Shown here in pieces: positions 37,099-45,766 of a stretch of DNA of 64,000 bases (the first letter of the stretch is position 1; each line of letters starts with the position of its first letter). Source of the DNA: Maribacter orientalis (GTDB taxonomy: Bacteria; Bacteroidota; Bacteroidia; Flavobacteriales; Flavobacteriaceae). The notes beneath the pieces were generated by a model that was given only the letters and a program-made list of their open reading frames with translations, ran no database searches and was not told the origin of the DNA. The stretch lies in assembly GCF_900109345.1 (NCBI RefSeq), contig NZ_FNZN01000001.1, positions 627,883 through 691,882 on the forward strand. Direction: 5' to 3'. The translations under genes and the position numbers were made by a program.

Positions 37099-37797
37099 TT
37101 AAAGACATGCGTTCCATATAGGGTCATTTGGTAAAGGAGCAATAATTTCAAGCAATTCTTTCTTAACAGGATGCATTAATTTTAATTTACGGGCATGTAA
37201 ATGAATACTGCCATTTTCGTTGCTTCTATTGAATCCGTATTTAAGATCACCTTTAATAGGGCTACCTATTGCGGTTAATTGAGATCGAATTTGATGGTGT
37301 CTTCCTGTTTCAAGGTCTATTTCTAAAAGATAATAATTATCGAGTTTCTTAATTAACCTGTAGCTTAAAATAGCTTTTTTACTGTCAGTAACTTCCTTAC
37401 TGTTTGCATAAGACTTGTTTTGTTTGGTATTACGTGTCATCCAATGTAACAGCTTTTTCTCGGGCTCATCTGGCCTATTTTTAACAACCGCCCAGTAGGT
37501 TTTCTTAGCATCTTTCTCAGCAAACATTTTATTTAATCTAGGCAAAGCTTTGGAAGTCTTTGCAAATACTACAATACCTGATGTTGGGCGATCTAGACGG
37601 TGTACGACACCTAAATAAACATTGCCTGGTTTGTTGTATTTCTTTTTTAAATAAGCCTTTACGGTATCGCTAAGTGGTTTATCGCCGGTTTTGTCGCCCT
37701 GTACAATATCTCCAGGCCTTTTATTGATGACTATCAAATGATTGTCCTCAAAAAGTACCTGTAAATTAGCTATAGTAGAATGTTCTTTTTTTGACAA
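37099..37797 (-). CDS. RluA-family pseudouridine synthase
   Basis: A 232-residue RNA pseudouridine synthase. The catalytic motif is HRLDRPTSGIVVFAKT with the nucleophilic Asp, preceded by LFEDNHLIVINKRPGDIVQGD, and GRHHQIRSQLTAIG follows. No S4 domain is present, so it is the short RluA/RluC-like form. The target uridine cannot be predicted. The start codon is TTG at 37797 (MSKKEHSTIANLQ). The next in-frame ATG would delete catalytic-domain strands, so the TTG start is preferred. It lies 42 nt after lspA. Confidence 0.92.
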   Translation of the reverse strand: MSKKEHSTIANLQVLFEDNHLIVINKRPGDIVQGDKTGDKPLSDTVKAYLKKKYNKPGNVYLGVVHRLDRPTSGIVVFAKTSKALPRLNKMFAEKDAKKTYWAVVKNRPDEPEKKLLHWMTRNTKQNKSYANSKEVTDSKKAILSYRLIKKLDNYYLLEIDLETGRHHQIRSQLTAIGSPIKGDLKYGFNRSNENGSIHLHARKLKLMHPVKKELLEIIAPLPNDPIWNACL

Positions 37798-37839
37798 TAT
37801 ATTTTCTTGTTATCTGATTGTTGTATGGATTGTAAATGT

Positions 37840-38337
37840 CTAGAATACTAACTTTTTTCCTTTTGCAATTAAAAATAGTAGCATAAAAATTCCAGTAGTT
37901 ACAGCTACATCTGCGATATTAAAAATTCCTGTACGAAAGAAACCTAATCTAATCTGAAAAAAATCGGTAACAGAACCATGTACTATACGGTCTATTAGAT
38001 TTCCGATACCACCACCAATTACTAATGCAAAGGCTATTAGTAATAGCAAATTCAAATTTGGTTTTGTTAAGATTCTATATAGCAATACTAGTAATACCAG
38101 TAATGGTAATCCTTGTAAAAATAAGCGTTTTACAATAGGAGGGAAGTGCTGCCCAAAGCCTAACATTGCGCCAGTATTTTCTACATTGGTTAGTATAAAA
38201 TGCTCTCCAATTACTTGAATGTATTCTTTAGGCTCAACTTTTGTTCGTGTTAATTCTTTCGAAACTTGGTCACAACCTACGGTTAGTAGAACAATAATTA
38301 AAATCAAAAATTTAGAAAAGTTTCTAGTACCTTTCAT
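37840..38337 (-). CDS. lspA: Lipoprotein signal peptidase (signal peptidase II)
   Basis: A 165-residue four-helix membrane aspartyl protease that cleaves prolipoprotein signal peptides before the lipidated Cys. Motifs in order: CDQVSKELT (residues 22-30), ENTGAMLGFG, GGGIGNLIDRI, VTDFF with catalytic Asp125, and FNIADVA with catalytic Asp143. The N-terminal VGC resembles a lipobox but belongs to the first membrane helix. It fits the many lipoproteins in this window. The gene starts 11 bases after panB, so the two are co-transcribed. Confidence 0.96.
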   Translation of the reverse strand: MKGTRNFSKFLILIIVLLTVGCDQVSKELTRTKVEPKEYIQVIGEHFILTNVENTGAMLGFGQHFPPIVKRLFLQGLPLLVLLVLLYRILTKPNLNLLLLIAFALVIGGGIGNLIDRIVHGSVTDFFQIRLGFFRTGIFNIADVAVTTGIFMLLFLIAKGKKLVF

Positions 38338-38348
38338 ACATGTAGAAA

Positions 38349-39167
38349 TTAGTATTGCTCTTCGTCATTAGGAAAATCTTGACTCTTTACATCACTTACA
38401 TAATTTGAAATAGCATTGCCCATTTCTTCATAAAGATTCATGTACCTACGCAAGAAACGCGGATTAAATTCATGGGTCATCCCTAAAAGGTCATGAACTA
38501 CCAACACTTGTCCGTCGGCATATTTTCCACCACCGATACCAATAGTCGGTATAGTTAAACTTTCAGAAACTGTTTTAGTCAATTCAGCAGGTATTTTTTC
38601 TAGTACCAAACTAAAACAGCCTAATTTCTCAAGTAATAGGGCATCTTCCATTAATTGTTCGGCTTCTTCATCTTCTTTAGCCCTAACCGTATAAGTTCCA
38701 AATTTATAAATAGATTGTGGTGTTAATCCTAAATGACCCATTACTGGTATACCTGCAGCTAAAATTCTTTTAACCGATTCTTTTATTTCTGCTCCACCCT
38801 CTAACTTTACAGCATGTGCGCCACTTTCCTTCATAATACGAATTGCAGATCGCAAAGCTTCCTTTGGGTCACTTTGGTAACTACCGAAAGGTAAATCAAC
38901 CACCACCAATGCACGTTCTACCGCTCTTATGACAGACGAGGCATGGTATATCATTTGGTCTAAAGTAATTGGTAATGTCGTTTCATGACCTGCCATTACA
39001 TTACTCGCAGAATCACCTACTAAAATGACATCTACTTTAGCAGCATCTACAATTTTGGCCATAGAGTAGTCATATGAGGTAAGCATAGAGATTTTTTCTC
39101 CGTTCTTCTTCATTTCTACCAATGATTTTACCGTAACTCTTTTATATTCTTTTTTAGCAGTAGACAT
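38349..39167 (-). CDS. panB: 3-methyl-2-oxobutanoate hydroxymethyltransferase
   Basis: A ketopantoate-forming enzyme of pantothenate/CoA synthesis using 5,10-methylene-THF. Start set at ATG 39167 ([16 protein letters not shown]), giving 272 residues. The ATG 24 nt upstream overlaps a near-consensus TACTTTTA -7 box, so it is unlikely. Motifs: [14 protein letters not shown], the metal-site [36 protein letters not shown], and a terminal VVHDLLGMT. It heads the panB-lspA-rluA-DUF4252 cluster. Confidence 0.96.
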   Translation of the reverse strand: MSTAKKEYKRVTVKSLVEMKKNGEKISMLTSYDYSMAKIVDAAKVDVILVGDSASNVMAGHETTLPITLDQMIYHASSVIRAVERALVVVDLPFGSYQSDPKEALRSAIRIMKESGAHAVKLEGGAEIKESVKRILAAGIPVMGHLGLTPQSIYKFGTYTVRAKEDEEAEQLMEDALLLEKLGCFSLVLEKIPAELTKTVSESLTIPTIGIGGGKYADGQVLVVHDLLGMTHEFNPRFLRRYMNLYEEMGNAISNYVSDVKSQDFPNDEEQY

Positions 39168-39296
39168 AGTTGTTTTTCGTTTAAGCGCCATAAAAGTAAG
39201 GAGTTTTAATGAGAATATTGTTGAATTACAAATAACGGTTCAAGCTAGTTTATGATCAAATTATATTAAATTACGTATGTATTAAAAACTACTAAC

Positions 39297-39761
39297 ATGA
39301 AACTACCATTGTTTTTCATTTTTGGATTAATGAATTTAGTTGCTTTAGCTCAGACCGAAGAGGAAATACAGGTGAAGCAAAACATCATTGAATTTTTTGA
39401 TGCATTTCATGCAAAAGATTCTATTGCCATGAAGAAAACAGTTTACCCATCAATACTACTACAAACAATTGGAGTTAACAATGAAGGGAAATCTGTTTTA
39501 AAAACTGAAAATTTTGAGGACTTAGTGAAATCTATCATTAGCATACCAGATTCTACAAATTTTGAAGAAAGAATACTAAGTTATTCTATTCAAATTGACG
39601 GAAATATGGCAAATGCCTGGACACCCTACGAGTTTTGGATTAACGATAAATTCCATCATTGTGGAGTAAATTCTTTTCAACTTTTTAGGGAAGAAAATGC
39701 GTGGAAAATAATTTACTTAATAGATACCCGTAGAAAAAGTGATTGTTCAGTTTTGCCATAA
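39297..39761 (+). CDS. Secreted NTF2-like (lumazine-binding-type) protein
   Basis: A 154-residue protein with a signal peptide (MKLPLFFIFGLMNLVALAQ). The rest has the NTF2-like alpha+beta pattern: an N-terminal helix IIEFFDAFHAKDSIAMKKTVY, then curved strands ending WTPYEFWINDKFHHCGVNSFQLF and WKIIYLIDTR. Such proteins are often annotated as putative lumazine-binding or SnoaL-like; no catalytic residues can be assigned. Two Cys (HHCGVN, SDCSVL) may pair in the periplasm. Confidence 0.82.
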   Translation: MKLPLFFIFGLMNLVALAQTEEEIQVKQNIIEFFDAFHAKDSIAMKKTVYPSILLQTIGVNNEGKSVLKTENFEDLVKSIISIPDSTNFEERILSYSIQIDGNMANAWTPYEFWINDKFHHCGVNSFQLFREENAWKIIYLIDTRRKSDCSVLP

Positions 39762-39778
39762 TAAGAAAGTGACTTTTT

Positions 39779-40816
39779 TTATTTCCACCCTCTTGAAGCA
39801 GTATTATCGGCAGTTGGAAAATCTTCTGGTACTTCTTGTGTTACCTTTCCAGTAGCAGCCCATTCTGCACCACGTTGTAAGGTCGTAATAAATCCTGCAC
39901 ACTCCATCGAATAATCAAAATGGCCTAAAGTTGAATGAAAGACTCGGCCTTTACCATAATTGATAGCCATTAATTGAGGAACATTTTGACCTAAACCTTT
40001 AATATTCGGGTCCCATGGCGGTGCATTCTTCTCTACATCGGCAAAGGCAGTTGATAATATTGTTGCATTTTCAAAAGGCCCTCTCATACGCTCGTACAAT
40101 TCATCTGGTGTATGTAACCACTTGCTGGGTAAGCCTTTCATTATTGGATGTTCTGGTGCTCTTGTAGTTAATTGAAATTCATATTCAGGACCGTGAGAAC
40201 CACAAACTCCTTCTGAAGAATCTTTTATGATTTCACCAGCATCGTTATAATAAACATAAGGGCCTGATTTTTCGTCGCGACCACCCCATGCTCCTAAACC
40301 AATCATTTTATTGAATTCTTCCCATTCTCCCCATGCATTATTCGCGGCATGAATAACCACAAAACCGCCACCATTGGCCATATAAGATTCAAAATCTTTT
40401 CTGGTTTTTTCTGGCCAAAGAGGTGATTCAGCCCCTAAATTTGAAATAATCACATCGTAATCATCAAAATTAAAGGTGAAATCAGAAGTTTTTATCGGGC
40501 TATCAGATATGTAATAGGTTTTATCGGATAATGGATACGTCTCAATAAACGAGGTATAGGCTTCAGGTCTTGTTTGATTATACTTTATACCTAGCCAAAC
40601 AGAATCCATTCGTTGAATATCTACCGTGAAGAGATTAGTTTCTTCTAGATAATCTTTCATCATCATAGTCGTCTTAGGCCAAACATAGTGATTGTTTTGA
40701 CCATCGATAATTAATGCTTTAAGCTTAGTTGGTGGTTGTTCTACGACTTCCTTTTTTTTCTGTCCACAAGAAATTAGTACTAAACAAAATATTGAAAATG
40801 CCATTAGTTTTTTCAT
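39779..40816 (-). CDS. ThuA-domain lipoprotein (trehalose utilisation-like)
   Basis: Start set at ATG 40816 (MKKLMAFSIFCLVLISCGQ, lipobox), giving 345 residues; 32 codons upstream remain open but lack a signal. The ThuA fold (class I glutamine amidotransferase-like) is seen in ALIIDGQNNHYVWPKT, YDVIISNLGAESP, GGGFVVIHAANNAWGEW, GPEYEFQLTTRAPEHPIMKGLP and GKGRVFHSTLGH. ThuA proteins occur with glycoside catabolism; no such genes are adjacent. Probably facing the periplasm. Confidence 0.9.
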   Translation of the reverse strand: MKKLMAFSIFCLVLISCGQKKKEVVEQPPTKLKALIIDGQNNHYVWPKTTMMMKDYLEETNLFTVDIQRMDSVWLGIKYNQTRPEAYTSFIETYPLSDKTYYISDSPIKTSDFTFNFDDYDVIISNLGAESPLWPEKTRKDFESYMANGGGFVVIHAANNAWGEWEEFNKMIGLGAWGGRDEKSGPYVYYNDAGEIIKDSSEGVCGSHGPEYEFQLTTRAPEHPIMKGLPSKWLHTPDELYERMRGPFENATILSTAFADVEKNAPPWDPNIKGLGQNVPQLMAINYGKGRVFHSTLGHFDYSMECAGFITTLQRGAEWAATGKVTQEVPEDFPTADNTASRGWK

Positions 40817-40976
40817 GAGGATAATATTATAGTTGAAAAGGATTAAAAGAATTCTTGACTTTAAATGTACTAAATAAGATTGCAAAACCATTACCGCTCT
40901 ATAATTTACCAATGAATAAACGCAAAACTTTTTGTGGATGATTAAAGTTGGATATAAATTAGCAACTTAAATAATT

Positions 40977-41510
40977 ATGAATATTATGCGAGTACTAGGA
41001 ATAGGTTCAAGAATTTTACATGCAGATTTCGGCAAAGGGGTGGTTACCAATGTGTCTTCAAATCAATATTGGGTAACTTTCATGGATAAGGGGTTGGAAA
41101 CAATTGAAATGGATGCTGATTTTGAAGTTATAGAAGCAATAAGCAATGAAGTTGATACGGTCAGTTTTTTTGATGTTGAAAGTTCTTTGGTCGCAATTCT
41201 TCAAAAATGGAGCGATGCAACTCAGCGAGTAGCCATTGCTGATAAATGGAAAGGTGGTAATCTTGTTTTAGAACCTGGGGAAGTGGGTATGAGCAATAAG
41301 GAAATTCCTATCAATACTTTTTTTCATAAAATAGTGATGGTAAGAGACCGCATTCGAGTAATGGAACAAAAAATAAATTCTAGTAAGAATTTAGATGACC
41401 AAGAAAAGGTCGATTTACAACAGTATGTAACTCGAATATATGGCAGCTTGACTACCTTTAATGTACTTTTTAAAAATAAAAGCGACCATTTTGTAGGGGA
41501 GAAGAGTTAG
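40977..41510 (+). CDS. Uncharacterised protein with Tudor/CarD-like N-terminal strand region
   Basis: A 177-residue cytosolic protein. Residues 8-45 (GSRILHADFGKGVVTNVSSNQYWVTF) resemble the short beta-barrel at the C-terminus of UvrD-type helicases and in CarD-like proteins, where an H-x-x-F-G-x-G-V motif begins the barrel. The remainder is helical (LVAILQKWSDATQRVAIADKWKGG). Helical RDRIRVMEQKINSSKNLDDQEKVDLQQYVTR could dimerise. A role in nucleic-acid contact is a guess from the barrel motif. Single gene, no operon. Confidence 0.7.
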   Translation: MNIMRVLGIGSRILHADFGKGVVTNVSSNQYWVTFMDKGLETIEMDADFEVIEAISNEVDTVSFFDVESSLVAILQKWSDATQRVAIADKWKGGNLVLEPGEVGMSNKEIPINTFFHKIVMVRDRIRVMEQKINSSKNLDDQEKVDLQQYVTRIYGSLTTFNVLFKNKSDHFVGEKS

Positions 41511-41544
41511 AAGTAAATAAATGGCAAGGGTTTAAAAAGCTAAG

Positions 41545-42585
41545 TTATTTTTGAACTCGAAGAGATTTTATTACTTCGTATTGTTTATTGACTATGGATT
41601 GATTGAAACCATGAGCAGCATCCGAAACTAAAAAGTACTCTTTTTTAGGCGCCCTTATTTTGTCAAAATAAGGCTTATTAATATATTTTGAAGTTAGTAT
41701 ATCATTCGAACCTTGTATCATGTACACAGGTAAATGAAAAATTAATCCGTTTTTCTCAAAATTGATATCATTTACCATCGACTTTACCCCAATGTTTTTA
41801 TCACCAACTAAATTTAAGAATGAATAATCATCACCATTATATCTATCATTTTGGTCTTTAATGTTATCATAAATTGGGGCTATTTTCCACCATGAAGAAG
41901 GAGCGGGGGTTGAATTTTCCTTTTCAAATTGCTTTACAATGCGTAACAGTTGCCCATAATTTTTAGCCATACTATATGGTGGTGGTCCTATGGTTTCTAA
42001 TTTTTCAATGACTACTTCATCTTTCCTATCACTTGCCATTTTGTAAATTTCTGCATAAGCATTTTTAATGTTGCTAGAAAAATTTATAAATTGTGCATGA
42101 CCTACATATGCATGAAACAAATCTGGTTGTTTTAAAACCATTTTAGTTGCCAAAATTGAACCCCAAGAAGTACCAACAATAATTACCTTTCTTTTATTTA
42201 AATATTTAAGAAGGTATTGGGTAAGTTCAATACCGTCATCGGTCATTTCTTCAACACTTAAAGGATTGTTTGCCAAAAAAAAATCAGTTATTTCTTTAGG
42301 AGCATTGCTGCCAAAGGTTTTGCCAGCTCCCCTTTGATCCCAATGAACAAGTGTAAATTCCTTTGTCCAACTACCATAAATATCTTCTTTATACTGACTC
42401 ATAGTGCTACCCGGCCCGCCATGAATAAAAAGAATTACAGGGTTTGTAATATCTTCTCCTTTAATAGTAATCCATTGTTCAATATCACCAATGGGCAAAA
42501 ATCGTTCTTCCATAATTTTGCTTTGGCCAAATGACATAAACATGGGCAATACAAAATATATCAATAACAGGGGTTTAACTTTCAT
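41545..42585 (-). CDS. Secreted alpha/beta hydrolase, proline iminopeptidase-like
   Basis: A 346-residue protein with a signal peptide (MKVKPLLLIYFVLPMFMSFGQ). The oxyanion motif is ILFIHGGPGSTMSQ, the nucleophile elbow GTSWGSILA with Ser near residue 145, and the C-terminal His is in DAAHGF. WDQRGAGKTFG is the DQRG motif of the prolyl iminopeptidase (S33) family. It probably releases N-terminal residues from peptides in the periplasm, though other S33 members hydrolyse esters. Single gene. Confidence 0.88.
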   Translation of the reverse strand: MKVKPLLLIYFVLPMFMSFGQSKIMEERFLPIGDIEQWITIKGEDITNPVILFIHGGPGSTMSQYKEDIYGSWTKEFTLVHWDQRGAGKTFGSNAPKEITDFFLANNPLSVEEMTDDGIELTQYLLKYLNKRKVIIVGTSWGSILATKMVLKQPDLFHAYVGHAQFINFSSNIKNAYAEIYKMASDRKDEVVIEKLETIGPPPYSMAKNYGQLLRIVKQFEKENSTPAPSSWWKIAPIYDNIKDQNDRYNGDDYSFLNLVGDKNIGVKSMVNDINFEKNGLIFHLPVYMIQGSNDILTSKYINKPYFDKIRAPKKEYFLVSDAAHGFNQSIVNKQYEVIKSLRVQK

Positions 42586-42803
42586 GTGGCTATTATGGAT
42601 TCTATTAGCTAATTCGATAAATGAATAATTTACAAAGATATTTATCTATTTTAATTCGGTTGGCAACTTCAGCTATGTTAACATGAGTTTATATTATTGG
42701 TAAACTTATAACAACCTATCAGTATCTTAAATTTAAATAACAAATGATCTAAGATTGAAAGCTTGTCATTACAGCAAGAAATTCTGAAATGGTCAAGATT
42801 TGT

Positions 42804-43541
42804 TTACTGTCTTCTTTGATTATACCTTCTTTTAACCTTAATAATTTTATATTTAAAATCATCATAAAATAAACTAACTAATAAAATTAAAGAAGCAATA
42901 GTCAATGTGTTCAGTTTTAAGTTAAGACGTGAATAAAGTAGTCCTCCAATAATTCCCCCGAGAAAAAAGAAACAAATTATGTATATACGTAATTTAATAG
43001 TCTCTTTTATTTTTTCAGTTTTAAGATGAGATTTATGAAATAATAATTGAGATAGTTCAATTCCTAAATCTGTAAATAGTCCTGTTAAATGAGTTGTTCT
43101 GACAACTGCATTTGAAATTTTTGTAACGAAAGAGTTTTGTAGTCCCATTGCATAAAGAAGTAAACAAATAATTACATCAGGATATTTTATTACAACAGCA
43201 CTACCCAAAAAACCAACAGAAGCTAGAATGAAACATTCTATTAGTGTAGGTAAAACAAATATGTTTAGTTTTTTGTTTTTTCTAAAGGTCTCTATTAAAA
43301 AGCTTGAGGAAAAAGAACCAAAGAGAAATGAAAAAATATAGAGTAAATAAATTGTTCCATTCCAAAACTCAAAATTAGCAACATCACTTATGAATAATGC
43401 AAAGTGACCAGTTACATTTGTTGTTAATTGAGAAAACGCTAAAAACCCTGTAATATTTACAATACCAGCCACAAAAGACAAAACAGTGGCAATTTTCAGG
43501 TTGTGTTTTAAAGTCCTGCTTTTGCCTTGATGTCTAAACAT
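42804..43541 (-). CDS. YoaK-family (DUF1275) membrane protein
   Basis: A 245-residue integral membrane protein with six hydrophobic segments. Family motifs are FVAGIVNITGFLAF in the first helix, LTTNVTGHFALFI, and MGLQNSFVTKISNAVVRTTHLTGLFTDLGIEL, all typical of DUF1275. Function of the family is unknown, with a transporter role often suggested. The C-terminal tail is strongly basic (KYKIIKVKRRYNQRRQ). Upstream, 43542-43832 (291 nt) contains only A/T-rich divergent promoter space. Confidence 0.9.
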   Translation of the reverse strand: MFRHQGKSRTLKHNLKIATVLSFVAGIVNITGFLAFSQLTTNVTGHFALFISDVANFEFWNGTIYLLYIFSFLFGSFSSSFLIETFRKNKKLNIFVLPTLIECFILASVGFLGSAVVIKYPDVIICLLLYAMGLQNSFVTKISNAVVRTTHLTGLFTDLGIELSQLLFHKSHLKTEKIKETIKLRIYIICFFFLGGIIGGLLYSRLNLKLNTLTIASLILLVSLFYDDFKYKIIKVKRRYNQRRQ

Positions 43542-43832
43542 ATATTTTTTAGTTTGAACAATGTTTAAATGTAGACTAATGACCTGGTTTAGCCAAGGAA
43601 TGCAAGATGATTACTTTTTATCAAAACTAATATAACCTTTGTGGAAAATTATAGTAAGATTAAATGCGATTTTAATAATCACATTTAATTCGGTTTATTT
43701 AAAAAGCATTATTAAACAGAGGAAAGCTAGTTTTTTTCGATAATTAATTATTGTTAATATTTTTTTAAGGTAAACTCATTGAAAATGAGTAAATTCTAAT
43801 TTAGATATATAACCTTAATAAAATCTATAGAC

Positions 43833-44480
43833 ATGGCACTAAAAAAACAAATAAAAGACAAAGGGGCAAATACATTAGTAACCTTTACAATTAGAGAAAA
43901 TGAAGCCCCAAGTTCATCAAATGTTTTATTGTTGGGTGATTTTAATAATTGGCAGAGTAATGACAGGACTTTTCAAATGGAAAAGAAAGGTAGTGCCTAT
44001 TCGAAAAGTATAAAGCTTGAAAATGGAAAAAGGTATGAGTTTCGCTATTTAAGTGATGATAAAGGATGGTTCAATGACCATGCAGCTGATGATTATGTGC
44101 CTTCACCATATTCGGGTATTCAAAATAGTGTTGTCGATTTAAGGGTAATACCACAAAATGAGAAACCGGTAAAGAAAACGATTAAGAAAACAACTGCAAA
44201 AGCGGTGACGAAAACGGTTAAGAAAGCTAAAAAGGACGATTTGAAAAAAATTGAGGGAATAGGGCCTAAAATAGCCTCTATTTTAACTGAAAAAGGAATT
44301 GGAGATTTTGAAAAATTAAGTAAAGTTTCTGTAAAAGTGTTAGAAGGCATTCTTAAAGAAGCTGGTCCACGTTATGCAATGCATAAACCAGGTTCTTGGC
44401 CAAAACAAGCAAAATTGGCTAATGCTGACAAGTGGGACGAATTAAAAAAACTGCAAGATAAATTAGATGGCGGCAAGTAA
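43833..44480 (+). CDS. CBM48/isoamylase-N-like domain fused to a helix-hairpin-helix domain
   Basis: A 215-residue protein of two parts joined by a Lys/Thr-rich linker (about residues 112-130, KKTIKKTTAKAVTKTVKK). Residues 15-105 resemble the early set domain that binds glycogen (NVLLLGDFNNWQ, YEFRYLSDDKGWFNDHAADDYVPSPYSG). Residues 132-200 are a helix-hairpin-helix module (DLKKIEGIGPKIASILTEKGI), as found in DNA-binding proteins and in C-terminal extensions of some ribosomal proteins of Bacteroidota. Carbohydrate-type sensing combined with nucleic-acid binding is unusual; the function is unknown. No signal peptide. Confidence 0.82.
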   Translation: MALKKQIKDKGANTLVTFTIRENEAPSSSNVLLLGDFNNWQSNDRTFQMEKKGSAYSKSIKLENGKRYEFRYLSDDKGWFNDHAADDYVPSPYSGIQNSVVDLRVIPQNEKPVKKTIKKTTAKAVTKTVKKAKKDDLKKIEGIGPKIASILTEKGIGDFEKLSKVSVKVLEGILKEAGPRYAMHKPGSWPKQAKLANADKWDELKKLQDKLDGGK

Positions 44481-44781
44481 TTACCAAAATTTGTAAGAAC
44501 AAGAGGTGTCAAGATTTCCGTAATCGGTAACCGGCTATTGATTTATTTGTAGGATGTTCATCTGTAGAATTATAATAGAGCTACAGAAAATTGTATTATA
44601 ATTTTCTGGAATTCGATTTAAGCAATGTTTACTGGTATTGAGTTTTTATTCACCTAATTAGATACGGTTACAGTGAATTAATTGGAAATTATTGGTATTT
44701 TAAAACCTACCCTAATTTTTGTTCTAATCATTTTAGAAATGGGCATGTAATGAACCAGGTTACTTTCAAAGAACAAGGGAT
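44481..44781. other. 301-nt intergenic region without a recognisable gene
   Basis: Between two convergent genes. The only structure seen is a hairpin at 44584-44608 (CAGAAAATT and AATTTTCTG arms, seven-base loop) without a U-run. No small open frame with family features and no RNA gene could be recognised. Confidence 0.6.
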
Positions 44782-45558
44782 TTATATGGTCTCTTTTTTT
44801 TCAGACAGATATTTCCAATATCTTTTGGGTACATGCTGAACATGGAGCTTGGTATTTATCCGAGATTTAATGGTGGTACTTTTAAAGTAATTGTTCCAAA
44901 GTTCTTGGTATTCATATTCTGCATCGGTAAACACGGAATTTTTTTCAAGATTATTCGCATGAATATCTGTTAAATCAAGTGATATCATTTCTACAGTATT
45001 CATGTCGTAGTAAAGTCCGTATTTACGCTTCAGGTCATAAATAATCCATTGTTGGTCCGCATAACGGTTTCTAAAATGCTTAGATATTAGAGGAAGAACA
45101 TCAAAATCTGGTTCAATATTTGAAAAATAAACCTCGTCTTTGGTTAATTGAAATCGAACAAACGCTTCCATACGGTGTTTTTCTCTACCTACTTTATGGG
45201 TTAGTTGATTAATTTTTAAAACACAATCATCTCCAAAGTCCATTGCTCCATTATATTTGCTTCCCATTAATTTTTGAATATAATGGTAGAGTAGTGCTTC
45301 TATAGTATTCTGTTCGCTTAAGAAAGCGAAGTAAACATTTTTTATGGCTGAATTGCTTTTTTTACGTATACCGTTCCAAACCCGTTGTGCTTTTTCAACA
45401 TTAGTAAAAATTATTTCTGTTTCGGTAAATAGACCACTTTGTATTTGACCTTGCCGTTGAATATCGGCATGAGTTATTTTTTGTTCGAATCCGATAAAAA
45501 CTGCAGTTAGAAAACCATTAAAGCTACCATCATAAATTAAGGTTTTTGTAGTATTCAT
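44782..45558 (-). CDS. TIGR03915-type DUF4130 putative DNA repair protein
   Basis: Start set at ATG 45558 (MNTTKTLIYDGSFNGFLTAVF), giving 258 residues. The N-terminus LIYDGSFNGFLTAVFIGFE and the segments KVGREKHRMEAFVRFQ and YFSNIEPDFDVLPLISKHFRNRYADQQWIIYDLKRKYGLYY are the family hallmarks. The family occurs next to the radical-SAM TIGR03916 protein and is linked to uracil-DNA glycosylase-like repair. The biochemical activity is unproven. It forms the downstream part of the repair operon, although 208 nt separate the two main genes. Confidence 0.9.
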   Translation of the reverse strand: MNTTKTLIYDGSFNGFLTAVFIGFEQKITHADIQRQGQIQSGLFTETEIIFTNVEKAQRVWNGIRKKSNSAIKNVYFAFLSEQNTIEALLYHYIQKLMGSKYNGAMDFGDDCVLKINQLTHKVGREKHRMEAFVRFQLTKDEVYFSNIEPDFDVLPLISKHFRNRYADQQWIIYDLKRKYGLYYDMNTVEMISLDLTDIHANNLEKNSVFTDAEYEYQELWNNYFKSTTIKSRINTKLHVQHVPKRYWKYLSEKKETI

Positions 45559-45568
45559 TTGAACAAAT

Positions 45569-45739
45569 TTAGAAGTTGAATAATATGGCGCTGACAAAAA
45601 AATTAAGTTGTTTTTTAAATTTGCTTTTTAGCATAACCACTTGGTAGCCTAAAGCCAATATTTTAACCTGACTTCGTTCTATAATGGAAATATAAAAATT
45701 AAATTTAGGTGCATGTAGAGCAGTATTTAGGTTTTCCAT
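45569..45739 (-). CDS. Possible 56-residue small protein between the two repair genes
   Basis: ATG 45739 to TAA 45569, starting 27 nt after the radical-SAM stop and ending 10 nt before the DUF4130 start, spacing typical of coupled genes. It begins MENLNTALHAPKFNFYIS, with a basic middle (KSKFKKQ) and a hydrophobic C-terminus (FVSAILFNF). No family recognised. In this A/T-rich gap it could be a chance frame, but it fills most of an otherwise unusually long intra-operon gap. Confidence 0.3.
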   Translation of the reverse strand: MENLNTALHAPKFNFYISIIERSQVKILALGYQVVMLKSKFKKQLNFFVSAILFNF

Positions 45740-45766
45740 AAGATTAATTTTTAATATAGTTTAACT

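Noticed and set aside
37070..37117. Longer N-terminus of the DUF4252 protein overlapping rluA
   Set aside because: The lipoprotein signal begins at the internal Met, so the extension is not translated.
38270..38282. Lipobox-like VGC near the N-terminus of lspA
   Set aside because: CDQVSK is the conserved first motif of signal peptidase II, so the Cys is not a lipidation site.
44584..44608. Hairpin CAGAAAATT / AATTTTCTG as a terminator
   Set aside because: Stem is A/T-rich and no U-run follows on either strand, so it is noted only as part of the intergenic region.
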